64,000 bases of DNA. Source: Mycobacterium sp. 852002-10029_SCH5224772 (lineage in GTDB: Bacteria > Actinomycetota > Actinomycetes > Mycobacteriales > Mycobacteriaceae). The number at the start of each line of letters is the position of its first letter. Position 1 is the stretch's first letter. The stretch is taken from NCBI RefSeq assembly GCF_001667315.1, contig NZ_LZHT01000024.1:1-64000 (forward strand), read 5' to 3'. The translations under genes were made by a program, and so were the position numbers. Of this stretch, positions 20,054 through 29,252 are shown piece by piece. A model generated the notes under the pieces. That model did not search any database and was not told the origin of the DNA. It saw only the letters and a list, made by a program, of their open reading frames with translations.

Positions 20054-21207
20054 AAAGCCGCGCAGCGATCCTGCACGACGTGGGCGGGCCGTGGTCTGTC
20101 GAAGAATTCGAACTGGATCCGCCCAAGGCCGGTGAAGTCCTGGTGCAGATGGCGGCCGCCGGCCTGTGCCACTCCGACGACCACATCCTCAAAGGTGACA
20201 TGTCGGCCCCCAACGAGGTGATGCGATCCCTCGGGCTGCCCACCATGTTCCCGACCATTGGCGGCCACGAAGGCGCCGGCATCGTGCGTGAGGTCGGGCC
20301 CGGCGTCACCGATTTGACGCCGGGTGACCACGTGGTGATGTCCTTCGTCGCCGTGTGCGGCCAATGCCGTTGGTGTGCCAGTGGAATCGAGTACCTCTGC
20401 GACCAAGGTATTGGCACCATGGTTCCGGGAATGCCGACCGACGGCACGTTCCGCCACCACACCGCCGACGGCCGGAAGCTGGGCCATATTTCCAAGATCG
20501 GCGCCTTTGCCGAACACACTGTGGTATCGACGAATTCGCTCGTGAAGATCGAGCAGCACCTGCCGCTGGCGTCGAGCGCGCTGCTGTCCTGCGCCATCCC
20601 GACCGGATACGGTTCCGTCGCCAACCGCTCCAACATGCGGGCCGGCGATACCGTCGTGGTGATCGGTGTCGGCGGGATCGGCACGGGCGCGATCCAGGGT
20701 GCCCGGATCAACGGCGCCGCACAAATCGTCGCCGTCGATCCTGTTGACTTCAAACAGAAATCGGCTTTGCAATTCGGTGCGACGCACAGCGTGGCGACGA
20801 TCGCCGAGGCGCTGGACCTGGTGCGGGGCCTGACGTACGGGGTGATGGCCGACGCCGTGGTGGTCTCGCCATCGTTGATCACCGCCGACGACGTCCGCGA
20901 TGCGGTGCGGCTCACCCGCAAGGGCGGCACCTGTGTGCTCACCGGCATGACGTCGCAGTTGACCCGGTCGGTCAACATCGACCTGCAGGACTTTATCTTG
21001 ACCAATAAGACGTTGGCGGGCACCATCTTCGGCTCTTGTAACCCGAAGGCGGACATCGCCAGGTTGGCGAGGCTGTATGAGACCGGCCAGTTGCAGCTCG
21101 ACGAGATGATCACCAAGCGCTATCGCCTCGACGAGGTCAACGACGCCTACGACGATCTGCTCAACGGCACAATCGTCCGGGGCATCATCGATTTCGGGAT
21201 CGCCTGA
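20050..21207 (+). CDS. Zinc-dependent alcohol dehydrogenase (NDMA-dependent type)
   Basis: The 385-residue medium-chain dehydrogenase has catalytic-zinc residues Cys40 (AAGLCHSDDH) and His73-Glu74 (GGHEGAG), and a structural zinc loop with Cys103, Cys106, Cys109 and Cys117. The Rossmann motif VVVIGVGGIGTGAIQGA sits in the middle. The sequence style matches the actinobacterial NDMA-dependent alcohol dehydrogenases, in which NAD stays bound. ATG at 20050 overlaps the P450 stop. It probably oxidises an alcohol formed by that P450 (inference from coupling). It converges with the frameshifted SDR 16 bases away. Confidence 0.92.
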   Translation: MKSRAAILHDVGGPWSVEEFELDPPKAGEVLVQMAAAGLCHSDDHILKGDMSAPNEVMRSLGLPTMFPTIGGHEGAGIVREVGPGVTDLTPGDHVVMSFVAVCGQCRWCASGIEYLCDQGIGTMVPGMPTDGTFRHHTADGRKLGHISKIGAFAEHTVVSTNSLVKIEQHLPLASSALLSCAIPTGYGSVANRSNMRAGDTVVVIGVGGIGTGAIQGARINGAAQIVAVDPVDFKQKSALQFGATHSVATIAEALDLVRGLTYGVMADAVVVSPSLITADDVRDAVRLTRKGGTCVLTGMTSQLTRSVNIDLQDFILTNKTLAGTIFGSCNPKADIARLARLYETGQLQLDEMITKRYRLDEVNDAYDDLLNGTIVRGIIDFGIA

Positions 21208-21223
21208 CCGGCCGCCGAAGGCC

Positions 21224-22044
21224 CTATCCGACCTTGGCCATCGTGCGCACCCACAGTTCGCGCGCCAGAACGGGGTCATCGGCCGCGCGATTGGCTTTCG
21301 CGACTTTGCCTTTCACGTAGTACTCCCCGACGGTCCAGTCGATGCCGGGCGAGCTGGTAGCCAGCCAGACCAACTGGTCGGCGCCCCTGTCCGCGGTGGC
21401 GATGATCCGGCTGACCGGCGTGCGCTGCATGGTCGTCAGAAAGCGCGAGCCCGACGAGTGACCGATGTTGGTGTTCACGAAGCCGGGGTGGACCACCGCA
21501 ACCGAAAGGCCGTCGTTGCGATAGCGCCGGTGTAATTCCCTGGTGAACAAGATGTTTGCCAATTTCGCCAGCGCATAGGCGGTGCTGGGCCGGCGGCGGT
21601 CCGTGGTGTCGAAATCGGCCAACGTGACGTTGCGCAGCAGCCGCTGCGACGAGCTGGAGGTATTGACAATCGTGGCATGCGAGCCGATGAGCACGTCCAG
21701 CAACAGCGTGGTGAGCAAGAACGATGCCAGGTAGTTGACCTGAAACGTGATCTCATGGCCGTCGGCCGTCCGCTGCAGCTTGGAGAACACTCCCCCGGCG
21801 TTGTTGCCCAACACGTCGATACGTGGGACTGTGACCGGATTTTGTCCGCCAGGGCCCGGACCTGGGACAGCTCAGCGAAGTCGGCCACGAAATAGTGGGC
21901 GCCCAACTCCGCGGCCACGGCCGCGGTCTTGCTTTCCGACCGCCCCACCAGCACCACATTGTCGCCGCCGCGGCTGATCCGGCGCGCCGCCGCCGCACCG
22001 ATGCCGTCGCTGGCGCCCGTGATGACGATCGTCTTTGACGTCAC
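21224..22044 (-). pseudogene. Short-chain dehydrogenase, frameshifted
   Basis: The N-terminal frame has the cofactor motif TGASDGIGAAAARR and continues to LADKIRSQ. The C-terminal frame resumes at LGNNAGG, then TSSSSQ, the active-site YALAK (Tyr-x3-Lys) and HPGFVNTNIG. The frames meet near 21823-21830, in a GGG run on the plus strand. Adding one base there gives a continuous protein of 273 residues (822 nt), a normal SDR length, and joins SQ to an RIDVLGNN strand. All catalytic residues survive. It is either a recent pseudogene or a sequencing error. A retinol-dehydrogenase-like oxidoreductase is the likely intact form. Confidence 0.85.
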
Positions 22045-22095
22045 GGCAGAAGTGTATCGATCACCACCGCACCGTCGCGCCGGTGTCGAACGCGA

Positions 22096-23331
22096 TCAGG
22101 CCAGTGAGTAACGAACGGGCAAATGTTTGAGGCCGCCGACGAAGGTGGTGGCGACCAGCTCGGGGTCACCGGTCAGCTCAATGGATTTCAGGCGTGGCAG
22201 CAGCTCTGAGAAGAAGCTGCCGACCTCCATGCGGGCCAGGGCCGCACCCATACAGAAGTGCACGCCATAACCGAAAGCCAGATGCTTGTTGGGGTCGCGA
22301 CCGACGTCGAAGCGGAACGGCTCGTGGAAGACGTCCTCGTCGCGGTTTGCCGATACGTACGACAGCAGCACGGATTCGCCTGCGGCGATGGGCACTCCGC
22401 GCACGACGGTGTCCTCGGCGGCGGTCCGCATGAATTCCTTGACCGGGGTGACCCAGCGGATCATCTCATCGGTGGCCAGGGGCATCAGGTCGAGGTTGTC
22501 GCGCAGGCGTTGCAACTGATCCGGGTTCTCGATGAGCGCCTGCAGGCCACCGGAGATGGTGGCGCTGGTGGTGTCGTGGCCCGCGGTGGCGACGATGAGG
22601 TAGTAGGACACGGTGTCGATGTCCGACAGCGGCTCGCCGTCGACGCGGGCGTTGGCGATCGCCGAGGCGAGATCCTCGGTCGGATGCTCGCGGCGCGACG
22701 CCGTCACACCGTTGAAGTATTGGAACATGTCGAACAGCGCCGGCAGTTGATCCTCACTGGAGCTACCGCGCTTGAACTCGGAATCATCGCTGCCGAACAG
22801 TTCCTGGGTCAGCTTGAGCATGCGGGGAAAGTCGGCCTCGGGCAGGCCCAGCAGTGACATGATCACGTAGAGCGGGTAATTGACGGCGACTTCCTGAACG
22901 AAGTCGCATTCGGGACCGGCCGCCATCATCTTGTCGACGTAGATCTTGGCCAGTTCATCGACGCGAACCTTCAAAGCCCGCATCGCCTTTGGGCGAAACC
23001 AGTCGGAGCCGATCGCGCGCACCACCCGGTGCTGCGGGTCGTCCAGGTGAATCAGGGTGCGAACGCCGGCGGCGGCCTGCATCTCGTCGCCTTCCGCGGT
23101 CGTCAACACCGGTCGCGGCCAGTTGGTGAAGAGCATGTTCTCACGCTCGATGTCCATGATGTCGGCGTGTTTGGTGATCGCCCAGAACGGCCGGTAGTTC
23201 GGGACCTCCACCCATGACACCGGAGCGTTGGCGCGCAGGTGAGTCAGTGCCGCATGCAGGCCCTGCTCGTCGGTGTACGCCAACGGGTCCGCCAGCAAGT
23301 TGGCGGCCTCGTCCATCGTGGTTGTGCTCAC
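22096..23331 (-). CDS. Cytochrome P450 monooxygenase
   Basis: The 411-residue P450 has a canonical I-helix (VATAGHDTTSATISGG), the K-helix motif DEMIRW, and the heme loop LAFGYGVHFCMGAALARME with Cys360. It differs clearly from the P450s at 18821 and 42511, so it represents another CYP family. GTG at 23331 is preferred because GAGGAG lies eight bases upstream; the frame extends to 23361 without a better start. It is divergent from the carboxyltransferase gene, and the shared 177-base spacer carries a 19-bp inverted repeat. The substrate is not predictable. Confidence 0.93.
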   Translation of the reverse strand: MSTTTMDEAANLLADPLAYTDEQGLHAALTHLRANAPVSWVEVPNYRPFWAITKHADIMDIERENMLFTNWPRPVLTTAEGDEMQAAAGVRTLIHLDDPQHRVVRAIGSDWFRPKAMRALKVRVDELAKIYVDKMMAAGPECDFVQEVAVNYPLYVIMSLLGLPEADFPRMLKLTQELFGSDDSEFKRGSSSEDQLPALFDMFQYFNGVTASRREHPTEDLASAIANARVDGEPLSDIDTVSYYLIVATAGHDTTSATISGGLQALIENPDQLQRLRDNLDLMPLATDEMIRWVTPVKEFMRTAAEDTVVRGVPIAAGESVLLSYVSANRDEDVFHEPFRFDVGRDPNKHLAFGYGVHFCMGAALARMEVGSFFSELLPRLKSIELTGDPELVATTFVGGLKHLPVRYSLA

Positions 23332-23413
23332 TGGTGAAACTCCTCGATTCGGGGCGCCCACGCCAGCGGAAAACGGACCTTGAGGCGCGGGGCGTCAGGC
23401 ATGCGGGTAACTT

Positions 23414-23432
23414 TACAGTAAGCAATCCAGTA
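23414..23432. promoter_or_regulatory. 19-bp inverted repeat, site B
   Basis: TACAGTAA-GCA-ATCCAGTA lies between the divergent P450 (23331) and carboxyltransferase (23509) genes, about 80 bases from each. It is one of nine related sites and could control both genes at once. Confidence 0.6.
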
Positions 23433-23508
23433 TGTGACCCTGCAATCGTGGCGGGTGCCACCATAGGACTGCTCGCGCGACGAATCCTCCATGAGGTAGG
23501 ACATAGGC

Positions 23509-25005
23509 ATGCCAAAAGCCCAGGACTGGGGAGAAACGCTCGGCGATCTCGAGCGACGCCGTCAGCGCGCGTTCGAAATGGGCGGGCCGGAGCGGCTCGA
23601 CAAGCACCACAACAAGGGGAAGCTCGACGCTCGCGCGCGGATCGAGTACCTTCTCGACCCGGGCACGTTCCGCGAACTCGGCACCCTGGTCGGTGGCGAG
23701 ATCGCCGCTGATGGCCTGATCGTCGGCTCCGGTGAGATCAACGGCTCGCCGGTGATGCTGGGCGCCGAGGACTTCACCACCCTGGCCGGCAGCATCGGGC
23801 CGGGCGGCAATTCCAAGCGCTATCGCATCGCCGAACTGGCGCTGCGCGACAAGATCCCGCTGGTCATGCTGCTCGAAGGTGCCGGCTTTCGCCCCACCGG
23901 CGGCCATTACGGGCGCACCCCGACCGACCTGCTCGCCCAGGCGCAATGCTCCGGCCGCGTCCCGACCGTCGCCGCCGTCCTCGGCCCCTCGGCCGGGCAC
24001 GGCGCCCTGGTGGCGCCGGTCTGCGACTTCCGGATCATGAGCAGGCAGGGCGCGATCTTCACCGCCGGTCCGCCCGTCGTCAAAGAGTCCACCGGAGAAG
24101 ACATTTCGAAGGAGGACCTCGGCGGACCGGGCGTCGCTTTGCCCAGCGGCGTGATCCACAATGTCGCCGAGGACGACGAAGCGGTGCTCGAGGACGTCCG
24201 TCGCTACCTGTCATATTTCCCGCCGAGCGCATGGTCGTACCCGTCGCCGCTACCCGCGGGTGAGGCCTGCGACCCGCGACCGACACCGGAGCTGCTCGAC
24301 ATCGTCTCCCGGGACAACCGCCGCGTATACGACATGCGCGCCGTGCTCGATGTGGTCTTCGACAGCCCCGACTGGCTAGAGGTTCAGCCCCAGTTCGGCA
24401 GGGCGATCATCTGCGCGCTCGCCCACCTCGGCGGCCACCCGGTCGCGGTGGTGGCCAACCAGCCCCAGGTGCTCGCGGGCTCCATCGACGCCGACGCCGC
24501 GGACAAGGCGGCCCACTTCATCATGGTGGCCGACTCCTTCCACCTGCCGATCGTGTTCCTCGCCGACAATCCCGGCATGCTGCCCGGAAGCCGATCCGAG
24601 CGCACCGGCGTGCTGCGGGCCGGGGCGCGGATGTTCGCCGCGCAGACCGCCGCCACCACGTTGAAGCTGCACCTCACGCTGCGTAAGGCGTACGGGTTCG
24701 GGTCGATGGTCATGTCGCTGTTGGGTTTCGACCATCAGGTCGCGACCTTCGCCTATCCCGGTGCGACGATGGGCGCCATGAGCGCCGCGGCGCTGAGCCG
24801 CGCCTCACACGCCGGTGAAGACCTCTCGGCCAAGCTGCGTAACGCCGAGCTGGAGGCGTCCTATCGGTCGGCCGAGCACATGGGGTTCGACGAACTCATC
24901 GATCCCCGGGAGACGCGCGATGCCCTGCTCGCTTCGCTCAAGCGCGGCCTGTCCAGCAGGCAGGCCGCCGCCGAGCCGGTGACCCGAACCGTCATCCTTC
25001 CCTAA
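23509..25005 (+). CDS. Acyl-CoA carboxylase carboxyltransferase (AccD-like) subunit
   Basis: The 498-residue protein has the two-lobed crotonase-like fold of biotin-dependent carboxyltransferases: LDARARIEYLLDPGTFRELG in the N-lobe, then AVLGPSAGHGALVAP, AIFTAGPPVVKESTGE and, in the C-lobe, VANQPQVLAGSIDADAADKA and VFLADNPGMLPG. Partners normally provide the biotin carboxylase/carrier subunit, and none is encoded in the window. It would carboxylate an acyl-CoA, or act in reverse as a decarboxylase component. ATG at 23509 lies downstream of the 19-bp site B. It converges with the F420 oxidoreductase at 25076. Confidence 0.88.
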   Translation: MPKAQDWGETLGDLERRRQRAFEMGGPERLDKHHNKGKLDARARIEYLLDPGTFRELGTLVGGEIAADGLIVGSGEINGSPVMLGAEDFTTLAGSIGPGGNSKRYRIAELALRDKIPLVMLLEGAGFRPTGGHYGRTPTDLLAQAQCSGRVPTVAAVLGPSAGHGALVAPVCDFRIMSRQGAIFTAGPPVVKESTGEDISKEDLGGPGVALPSGVIHNVAEDDEAVLEDVRRYLSYFPPSAWSYPSPLPAGEACDPRPTPELLDIVSRDNRRVYDMRAVLDVVFDSPDWLEVQPQFGRAIICALAHLGGHPVAVVANQPQVLAGSIDADAADKAAHFIMVADSFHLPIVFLADNPGMLPGSRSERTGVLRAGARMFAAQTAATTLKLHLTLRKAYGFGSMVMSLLGFDHQVATFAYPGATMGAMSAAALSRASHAGEDLSAKLRNAELEASYRSAEHMGFDELIDPRETRDALLASLKRGLSSRQAAAEPVTRTVILP

Positions 25006-25015
25006 GTTCGCCCCG

Positions 25016-25074
25016 CGCGAGTGCATCTACCGACTGCGCCTCTCGGGAAACGCGTCGCCAGTTGCACTTTCGCG
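25016..25074. repeat. Imperfect inverted repeat between convergent genes
   Basis: CGCGAGTGCA (25016-25025) pairs with TGCAC-TT-TCGCG (25063-25074), leaving a long loop of about 37 bases and a two-base bulge. It lies between two convergent genes and may act as a weak bidirectional terminator or be an intergenic repeat remnant. There is no T-tract. Confidence 0.3.
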
Positions 25075-25075
25075 G

Positions 25076-26113
25076 TCAGGAACGGTAGGCCGTGACGATC
25101 GGCTCGAGCTCGTCGGGTGTGGCGCCGTGCATGATGACCGCGTCGGCCCCGTAGTCGAATTCCTTGCGGATGCGCTCCACGCACTCATTCGCCGACCCGG
25201 TCGCCGAGGGCTCCAGCCATTCGTCGGGAATCAGCGTCGCGATGTGCTCGATCTGCTCGGCCGTGCCCTTGTGGTCGATCCCGCCCGCGATCGATGTGAC
25301 CACCGGGTCTTCGCGGAACCGTTGCAGCACAGCGGGATCCCAGTCATTGGTTTGGACCAGCAGGTCGCCGTAGCCCTGCAGATAGGTGGCCAGCCGCGCG
25401 ACGGTCTTCTTCAGCCGCAACTCTTCCGGCAGATGGTCGCCGACGGTCGCAAAGCACGACCACACCCGCACACTGTCGGGATCGCGGCCCGCCTTCTCCG
25501 CGGCCGACTTCACGGTTTTGACGCTGCGCTGCAGGGTCTCCGGGGTGAAGTAGGTGTGCAGGATGACGTCGTCGAACACGCGGCCTCCGAGCGCGAGCGT
25601 GTTGGGGCCGAACGCCACCAGGGCTAACCGGATGTCTTCGTTGAAGTCCGGATCGAGAAACAGGATCGGGTACTTGCCCATCGGCCCGTCGTGGTTGAAG
25701 ATCAGCTCGCCGTGCCACAACCGGCGCATGACCTGGGCCCAATCCTCCATCTGCGCGGTCGTCACCGCCGGTATGCCGAAGGCCCCGTAGATCGCGGCGA
25801 TGCCCCGGCCGACGCCCAGGGTGAATCGGCCGCCGGAAAGGCGATGCATCGTGGTCGCCCACGATCCCGTGATCAGCGGGTGGCGGGTGTTGTGATTGGT
25901 TGCGGCGGTGGCGATCTGCATCCGGTTGGTCACCGCGCACGCCGCCCCGACCAGAGACGACGCCTCCTTGACGTTCCACCGCTCGGAGATGAATGCGGTG
26001 CCGAAGCCGAGTTCCTCGCCGCGGCGGGCCTCGTCCATCAATGTCGCCGGACCCTCGCCGCCGGCCCCGGCCAGCAGATAGAAGCCCAATTCATCAAGCG
26101 CACGGTCACTCAA
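25076..26113 (-). CDS. LLM-class F420-dependent oxidoreductase
   Basis: The 345-residue LLM-fold protein contains GFGTAFISERWN (about residues 34-45), TNHNTRHPLITGSWATTMHRLSGGRFTLGVGRG in overlapping segments of the substrate/cofactor barrel, and VRVWSCFATVGD further on. It resembles the actinobacterial F420 oxidoreductases that act on lipid-like alcohols or ketones. TTG at 26113 is chosen because it overlaps the stop of the SnoaL-like gene (TTGA); no later start preserves the first barrel strand. It is the last gene of a minus-strand operon with 26110, 26490 and probably the BVMO at 27630. Confidence 0.87.
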   Translation of the reverse strand: MSDRALDELGFYLLAGAGGEGPATLMDEARRGEELGFGTAFISERWNVKEASSLVGAACAVTNRMQIATAATNHNTRHPLITGSWATTMHRLSGGRFTLGVGRGIAAIYGAFGIPAVTTAQMEDWAQVMRRLWHGELIFNHDGPMGKYPILFLDPDFNEDIRLALVAFGPNTLALGGRVFDDVILHTYFTPETLQRSVKTVKSAAEKAGRDPDSVRVWSCFATVGDHLPEELRLKKTVARLATYLQGYGDLLVQTNDWDPAVLQRFREDPVVTSIAGGIDHKGTAEQIEHIATLIPDEWLEPSATGSANECVERIRKEFDYGADAVIMHGATPDELEPIVTAYRS

Positions 26114-26490
26114 TTCCAAACCCCTTGCTGGTAGCCGCAGTTCCAAACCTCGGTAATCTTGCCATCGACCACGCGGAACACCTCGATGCTGGCGATGTTG
26201 GTTTCGGTGCCGTCTTTGGTCCTGATCGTCGAGTCGTAGACGATCGCCACGTGTTCGCCGTCGTCGCCCTCGACGACGACGTTGAGGTCGAAGTGCAACG
26301 ATTCGGCCGCCTGCCACATGTCCACTACCCGTTGGACCGCTTCGGCGTGCGTCAATGTGCGCGCCGCACCGACCTCGTGCCGGATGACGGTGTCGCCCAA
26401 CAACTCCTCGGCCAGCTCGATGTTGCGTTCGTTCCACACGACGAGGTTGTAAAGTTCGACCACCGAACGCGCCGTCCACGTCGACGCCAT
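26110..26490 (-). CDS. SnoaL/NTF2-like protein
   Basis: A 126-residue single-domain cone-fold protein with VELYNLVVWNERNIELAEEL at the start, VVDMWQAAE, and a strand GEHVAIVYDSTIRTKDG. Family members include isomerases, dehydratases and polyketide or steroid cyclases that lack cofactors; here the reaction is unknown. Its start overlaps the stop of the upstream alpha/beta hydrolase by one base, and its stop overlaps the TTG of the F420 oxidoreductase, so the three are translationally coupled. Confidence 0.82.
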   Translation of the reverse strand: MASTWTARSVVELYNLVVWNERNIELAEELLGDTVIRHEVGAARTLTHAEAVQRVVDMWQAAESLHFDLNVVVEGDDGEHVAIVYDSTIRTKDGTETNIASIEVFRVVDGKITEVWNCGYQQGVWN

Positions 26491-27611
26491 CAGCCGGGCA
26501 CCGCCTCACGCAGGAACCGGTCGGTGATGCGCTGTACGCGCCGGGAGAAAATGTGCCCGACGTGGCTGCCGTCGTACCAGTACAACTGGCCGGCCCAGCG
26601 TTCCTGCAAGGCATTCGTGGGCTCGCGCATCGCCATCCGGTCGTGCCATGCCCCGACGATGAGCCGGCGCTGCGGCGGCGGTGACGGAGTGACCGCCAGG
26701 GGATCGATCACCGAGGTCAGCTGGGTGACCACGGGAGATTCCAGCAACGCGCGGAATCCGTCGCGCGAGGGCCCCCAACGCTGAAGGTGTCGCGCAATCA
26801 TCGCGTTGAGCCCCAGGATGGGCGTGTACAAGGCCACCGCATCGATCTGCTTCTCCAGGTGCGAAACCAGCGCGGCCACCGGGGTGCCCATCGAAATCCC
26901 GGCCACCACAACGGCGGTGGCTTGCGACCGCGCCCAGCGCGCCACGGCGCGCACCTCGGAGACGACGCGCATCATTCCCGCGACGTTGCCGAGCGGATCC
27001 ATGTCGGGATACGCCGGCCATTGCCGGCGCCGGCACCCGTGGCCGGGCTGCACCGGCATCGCGATGTTGAACCCCAGCTTGCGATGTATTCGGCCGATGC
27101 CGGACATCAGCAGGTCTTCGGTGCCGCCCTGGCCGGCGCCGTGCACCCACACCAGCCACGGCCTCGGGCCGTCGCGGTGCCGGCACAGGTGCACCACCGC
27201 CCGCGCCGGGCCGCCCAACCGGTCGGCCTCCAGGGTCGGCGGCAAGGCCGGGTCGTGTTCGAAAGTCATCCGTTCGTATGCCAGGCCGGCGATCCGGCGC
27301 CGGCGTATCGAGGTTGCCCGCAACGGGTTCGGCTCGGCATGCGCGCGGTCGATGCCGAGCGCCGAGAGCTCCTCGGCGGCCGCGGTGCACGCATCCAGCG
27401 GGCGCATCGCCGCGGGGTTGCCGCCCAGCAGCGAAAAGCCGCTCAGCACAAGCTCATCGAGCATGACCTCACCGAACTGGCGCGCACCGCGCGGCGACAG
27501 CGGTGTCCAGCCGGTCGACTCCTGCAGACCGGCCATCGTGCGCGGCACCAGCATCCCGATTTCCCGGGCCACGTCTTTGGCCAGGCTCAGCCCGCTCAAT
27601 GCCTTCGCCAT
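26490..27611 (-). CDS. Alpha/beta hydrolase
   Basis: The 373-residue protein has the oxyanion-type segment WLVWVHGAGQGGTED and the nucleophile elbow AGISMGTP with Ser240; a GSHVGH near the C-terminus provides a plausible catalytic His. It has about 150 residues before the hydrolase core, an unusual extension lacking a recognised domain. ATG at 27611 follows GAAGG; TTG at 27626 is an alternative. It lies 18 bases downstream of the BVMO-like gene. Hydrolysis of the ester or lactone made by that enzyme would be a natural role, but this is inference from gene order. Confidence 0.8.
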   Translation of the reverse strand: MAKALSGLSLAKDVAREIGMLVPRTMAGLQESTGWTPLSPRGARQFGEVMLDELVLSGFSLLGGNPAAMRPLDACTAAAEELSALGIDRAHAEPNPLRATSIRRRRIAGLAYERMTFEHDPALPPTLEADRLGGPARAVVHLCRHRDGPRPWLVWVHGAGQGGTEDLLMSGIGRIHRKLGFNIAMPVQPGHGCRRRQWPAYPDMDPLGNVAGMMRVVSEVRAVARWARSQATAVVVAGISMGTPVAALVSHLEKQIDAVALYTPILGLNAMIARHLQRWGPSRDGFRALLESPVVTQLTSVIDPLAVTPSPPPQRRLIVGAWHDRMAMREPTNALQERWAGQLYWYDGSHVGHIFSRRVQRITDRFLREAVPG

Positions 27612-27629
27612 GTCGTTCACCTTCAACAG

Positions 27630-29252
27630 CTAAGCCAGTTTGAAACCGGTGTATCCGCTGGCCGCGATTTCGTCGCAGCGGCGCCGGTACTCGGGGATTC
27701 CGCCGGTATAGCCCATATACATCCGTTTCTTGCCGGGCACGTTGCCACCGTTGTACCAGGAGTTGCACGACGGGTGGACCAGAACCGTCGGCGCAACCAG
27801 CGCCGTGGTGTGGTCGATCCACTCCTGCTGCGCACTGCTCAGCGCCTCGATGGTGCGAATGTCGTTGGCGCGCAGATACGCGAGGCAATCACCGATCCAC
27901 TCCACGTGCTGTTCGAGGGCGGCGACGAAGTTCGTCGCCGCGCTGGGGCTGCCCGGGCCCTGAACCGTGAAGAGGTTCGGGAACCCGGCGACCGCCAAGC
28001 CCAGATACGACAGCGGGCCTTCGGTGGCCCAGAATTCGCCGAGCGAGGCGCCGCCGCGGCCGCGGACGTCGATCCGGCTGAGCGCGCCGGTCATGGCGTC
28101 AAACCCGGTGGCGTAGACGAGGACATCGAGTTCGTGCACCCGGTCCCCGGTGCGGATACCGGCCGGCGTGATCTCATGGATGGGCGACTTCCGCAGGTCG
28201 ACCAGGGTGACGTTGTCCCGGTTGAAGGTCTCGTAGTAACCCTGGTCGATGATCGGGCGCTTGCAGGCGAAGGGATGCACGGGCACCAGGGACGCGGCGG
28301 TGACCGGGTCCTTGACGATGCGGGCCACCGCCTCGCCGTACAGTTCGGCGGCCATCCGGTTGGCGTCGATGTCGAAGAAGATGTCGCCCCAGTTCAAGGC
28401 GCCCATCACGCCGTTCTCCTCGATGGCGCGCAATTGTTCTTCGCGCGTCGCCGACTTCAACGGCGGACGGCCGAGCATCTCGAGCAGGACGGAGAAGGCG
28501 CTCAGTCGCGCCGCGCCGATCGGATGGGCGCGTTGGGCCGCACGGATTTCGCCGTAGCGGGCCTTCATGTCGTCGAGCTCGCCAGGCTCGAACCGATGCA
28601 CCCGCCAGGGCAGGGTGTAGGCGGGTGAACGCTGAAACACCGTGAGATGCAGGGCTTCTCGGGCAACCACGGGGATGAGCTGGACGCCGGTCGAGCCGGT
28701 GCCGATGACACCCACCCGCTTGCCGGCCAGGTCGACGCCACCCTCGGGCCAGCGACTGGTGAACAGCGACGCCCCGGCGAACGTGTCCATGCCCGGGATG
28801 TCGGGCTCCAACGGTACCGACAGGATGCCGGAGGCGGCGACCACGAACGGAACCCGCAACGTTTCGCCGGCCTCGGTGCGCACCGACCACATCGCGGCTT
28901 CGTCGTCGAACGTCATCGCGACGACCTTGGTGCCGAATTGGATGTCACGGCGAAGGTCGAGCCGGTCGGCCACGAAGTTCAGGTAGGCCTCGATCTCGGG
29001 CTGGGCCGGCATCGACTCGGTCCACACCCACTCCTGCTGGATCTCCCCGGAGAAGCTGTAGGAGTATTCGATGCTCTCGATGTCGCAGCGGGCTCCCGGG
29101 TATCGATTGAAAAGCCAGGTGCCGCCCACGTTTTCGGCCATTTCCAGCACGCGGGTGCGTAGCCCCAGTTGCCGCAGCCGGTGCAGCATGTACAGCCCGG
29201 AGAATCCGGCGCCGATGACGAGGACGTCGAACGAGGTATCAGCGTCGGCCAT
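27630..29252 (-). CDS. Flavin-containing (Baeyer-Villiger-type) monooxygenase
   Basis: The 540-residue enzyme has two Rossmann motifs, GAGFSG (residues 14-19, FAD) and GTGSTG (184-189, NADPH), and GGTWLFNRYPGARCDIES between them, all typical of type I Baeyer-Villiger monooxygenases that turn ketones into esters or lactones. The BVMO fingerprint F-x-G-x3-H-x3-W-P reads FAGASLFTSRWP, so Phe164 replaces the usual His. That residue is important in studied BVMOs, so activity may be altered. It heads an operon with the alpha/beta hydrolase, SnoaL and F420 oxidoreductase genes. The upstream neighbour is a frameshifted SnoaL gene that it overlaps slightly. Confidence 0.9.
   Translation of the reverse strand: MADADTSFDVLVIGAGFSGLYMLHRLRQLGLRTRVLEMAENVGGTWLFNRYPGARCDIESIEYSYSFSGEIQQEWVWTESMPAQPEIEAYLNFVADRLDLRRDIQFGTKVVAMTFDDEAAMWSVRTEAGETLRVPFVVAASGILSVPLEPDIPGMDTFAGASLFTSRWPEGGVDLAGKRVGVIGTGSTGVQLIPVVAREALHLTVFQRSPAYTLPWRVHRFEPGELDDMKARYGEIRAAQRAHPIGAARLSAFSVLLEMLGRPPLKSATREEQLRAIEENGVMGALNWGDIFFDIDANRMAAELYGEAVARIVKDPVTAASLVPVHPFACKRPIIDQGYYETFNRDNVTLVDLRKSPIHEITPAGIRTGDRVHELDVLVYATGFDAMTGALSRIDVRGRGGASLGEFWATEGPLSYLGLAVAGFPNLFTVQGPGSPSAATNFVAALEQHVEWIGDCLAYLRANDIRTIEALSSAQQEWIDHTTALVAPTVLVHPSCNSWYNGGNVPGKKRMYMGYTGGIPEYRRRCDEIAASGYTGFKLA

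Noticed and set aside
25016..25074. The inverted repeat as a strong intrinsic terminator.
   Set aside because: The loop is very long and the stem has a bulge, so it is reported only as a low-confidence repeat.
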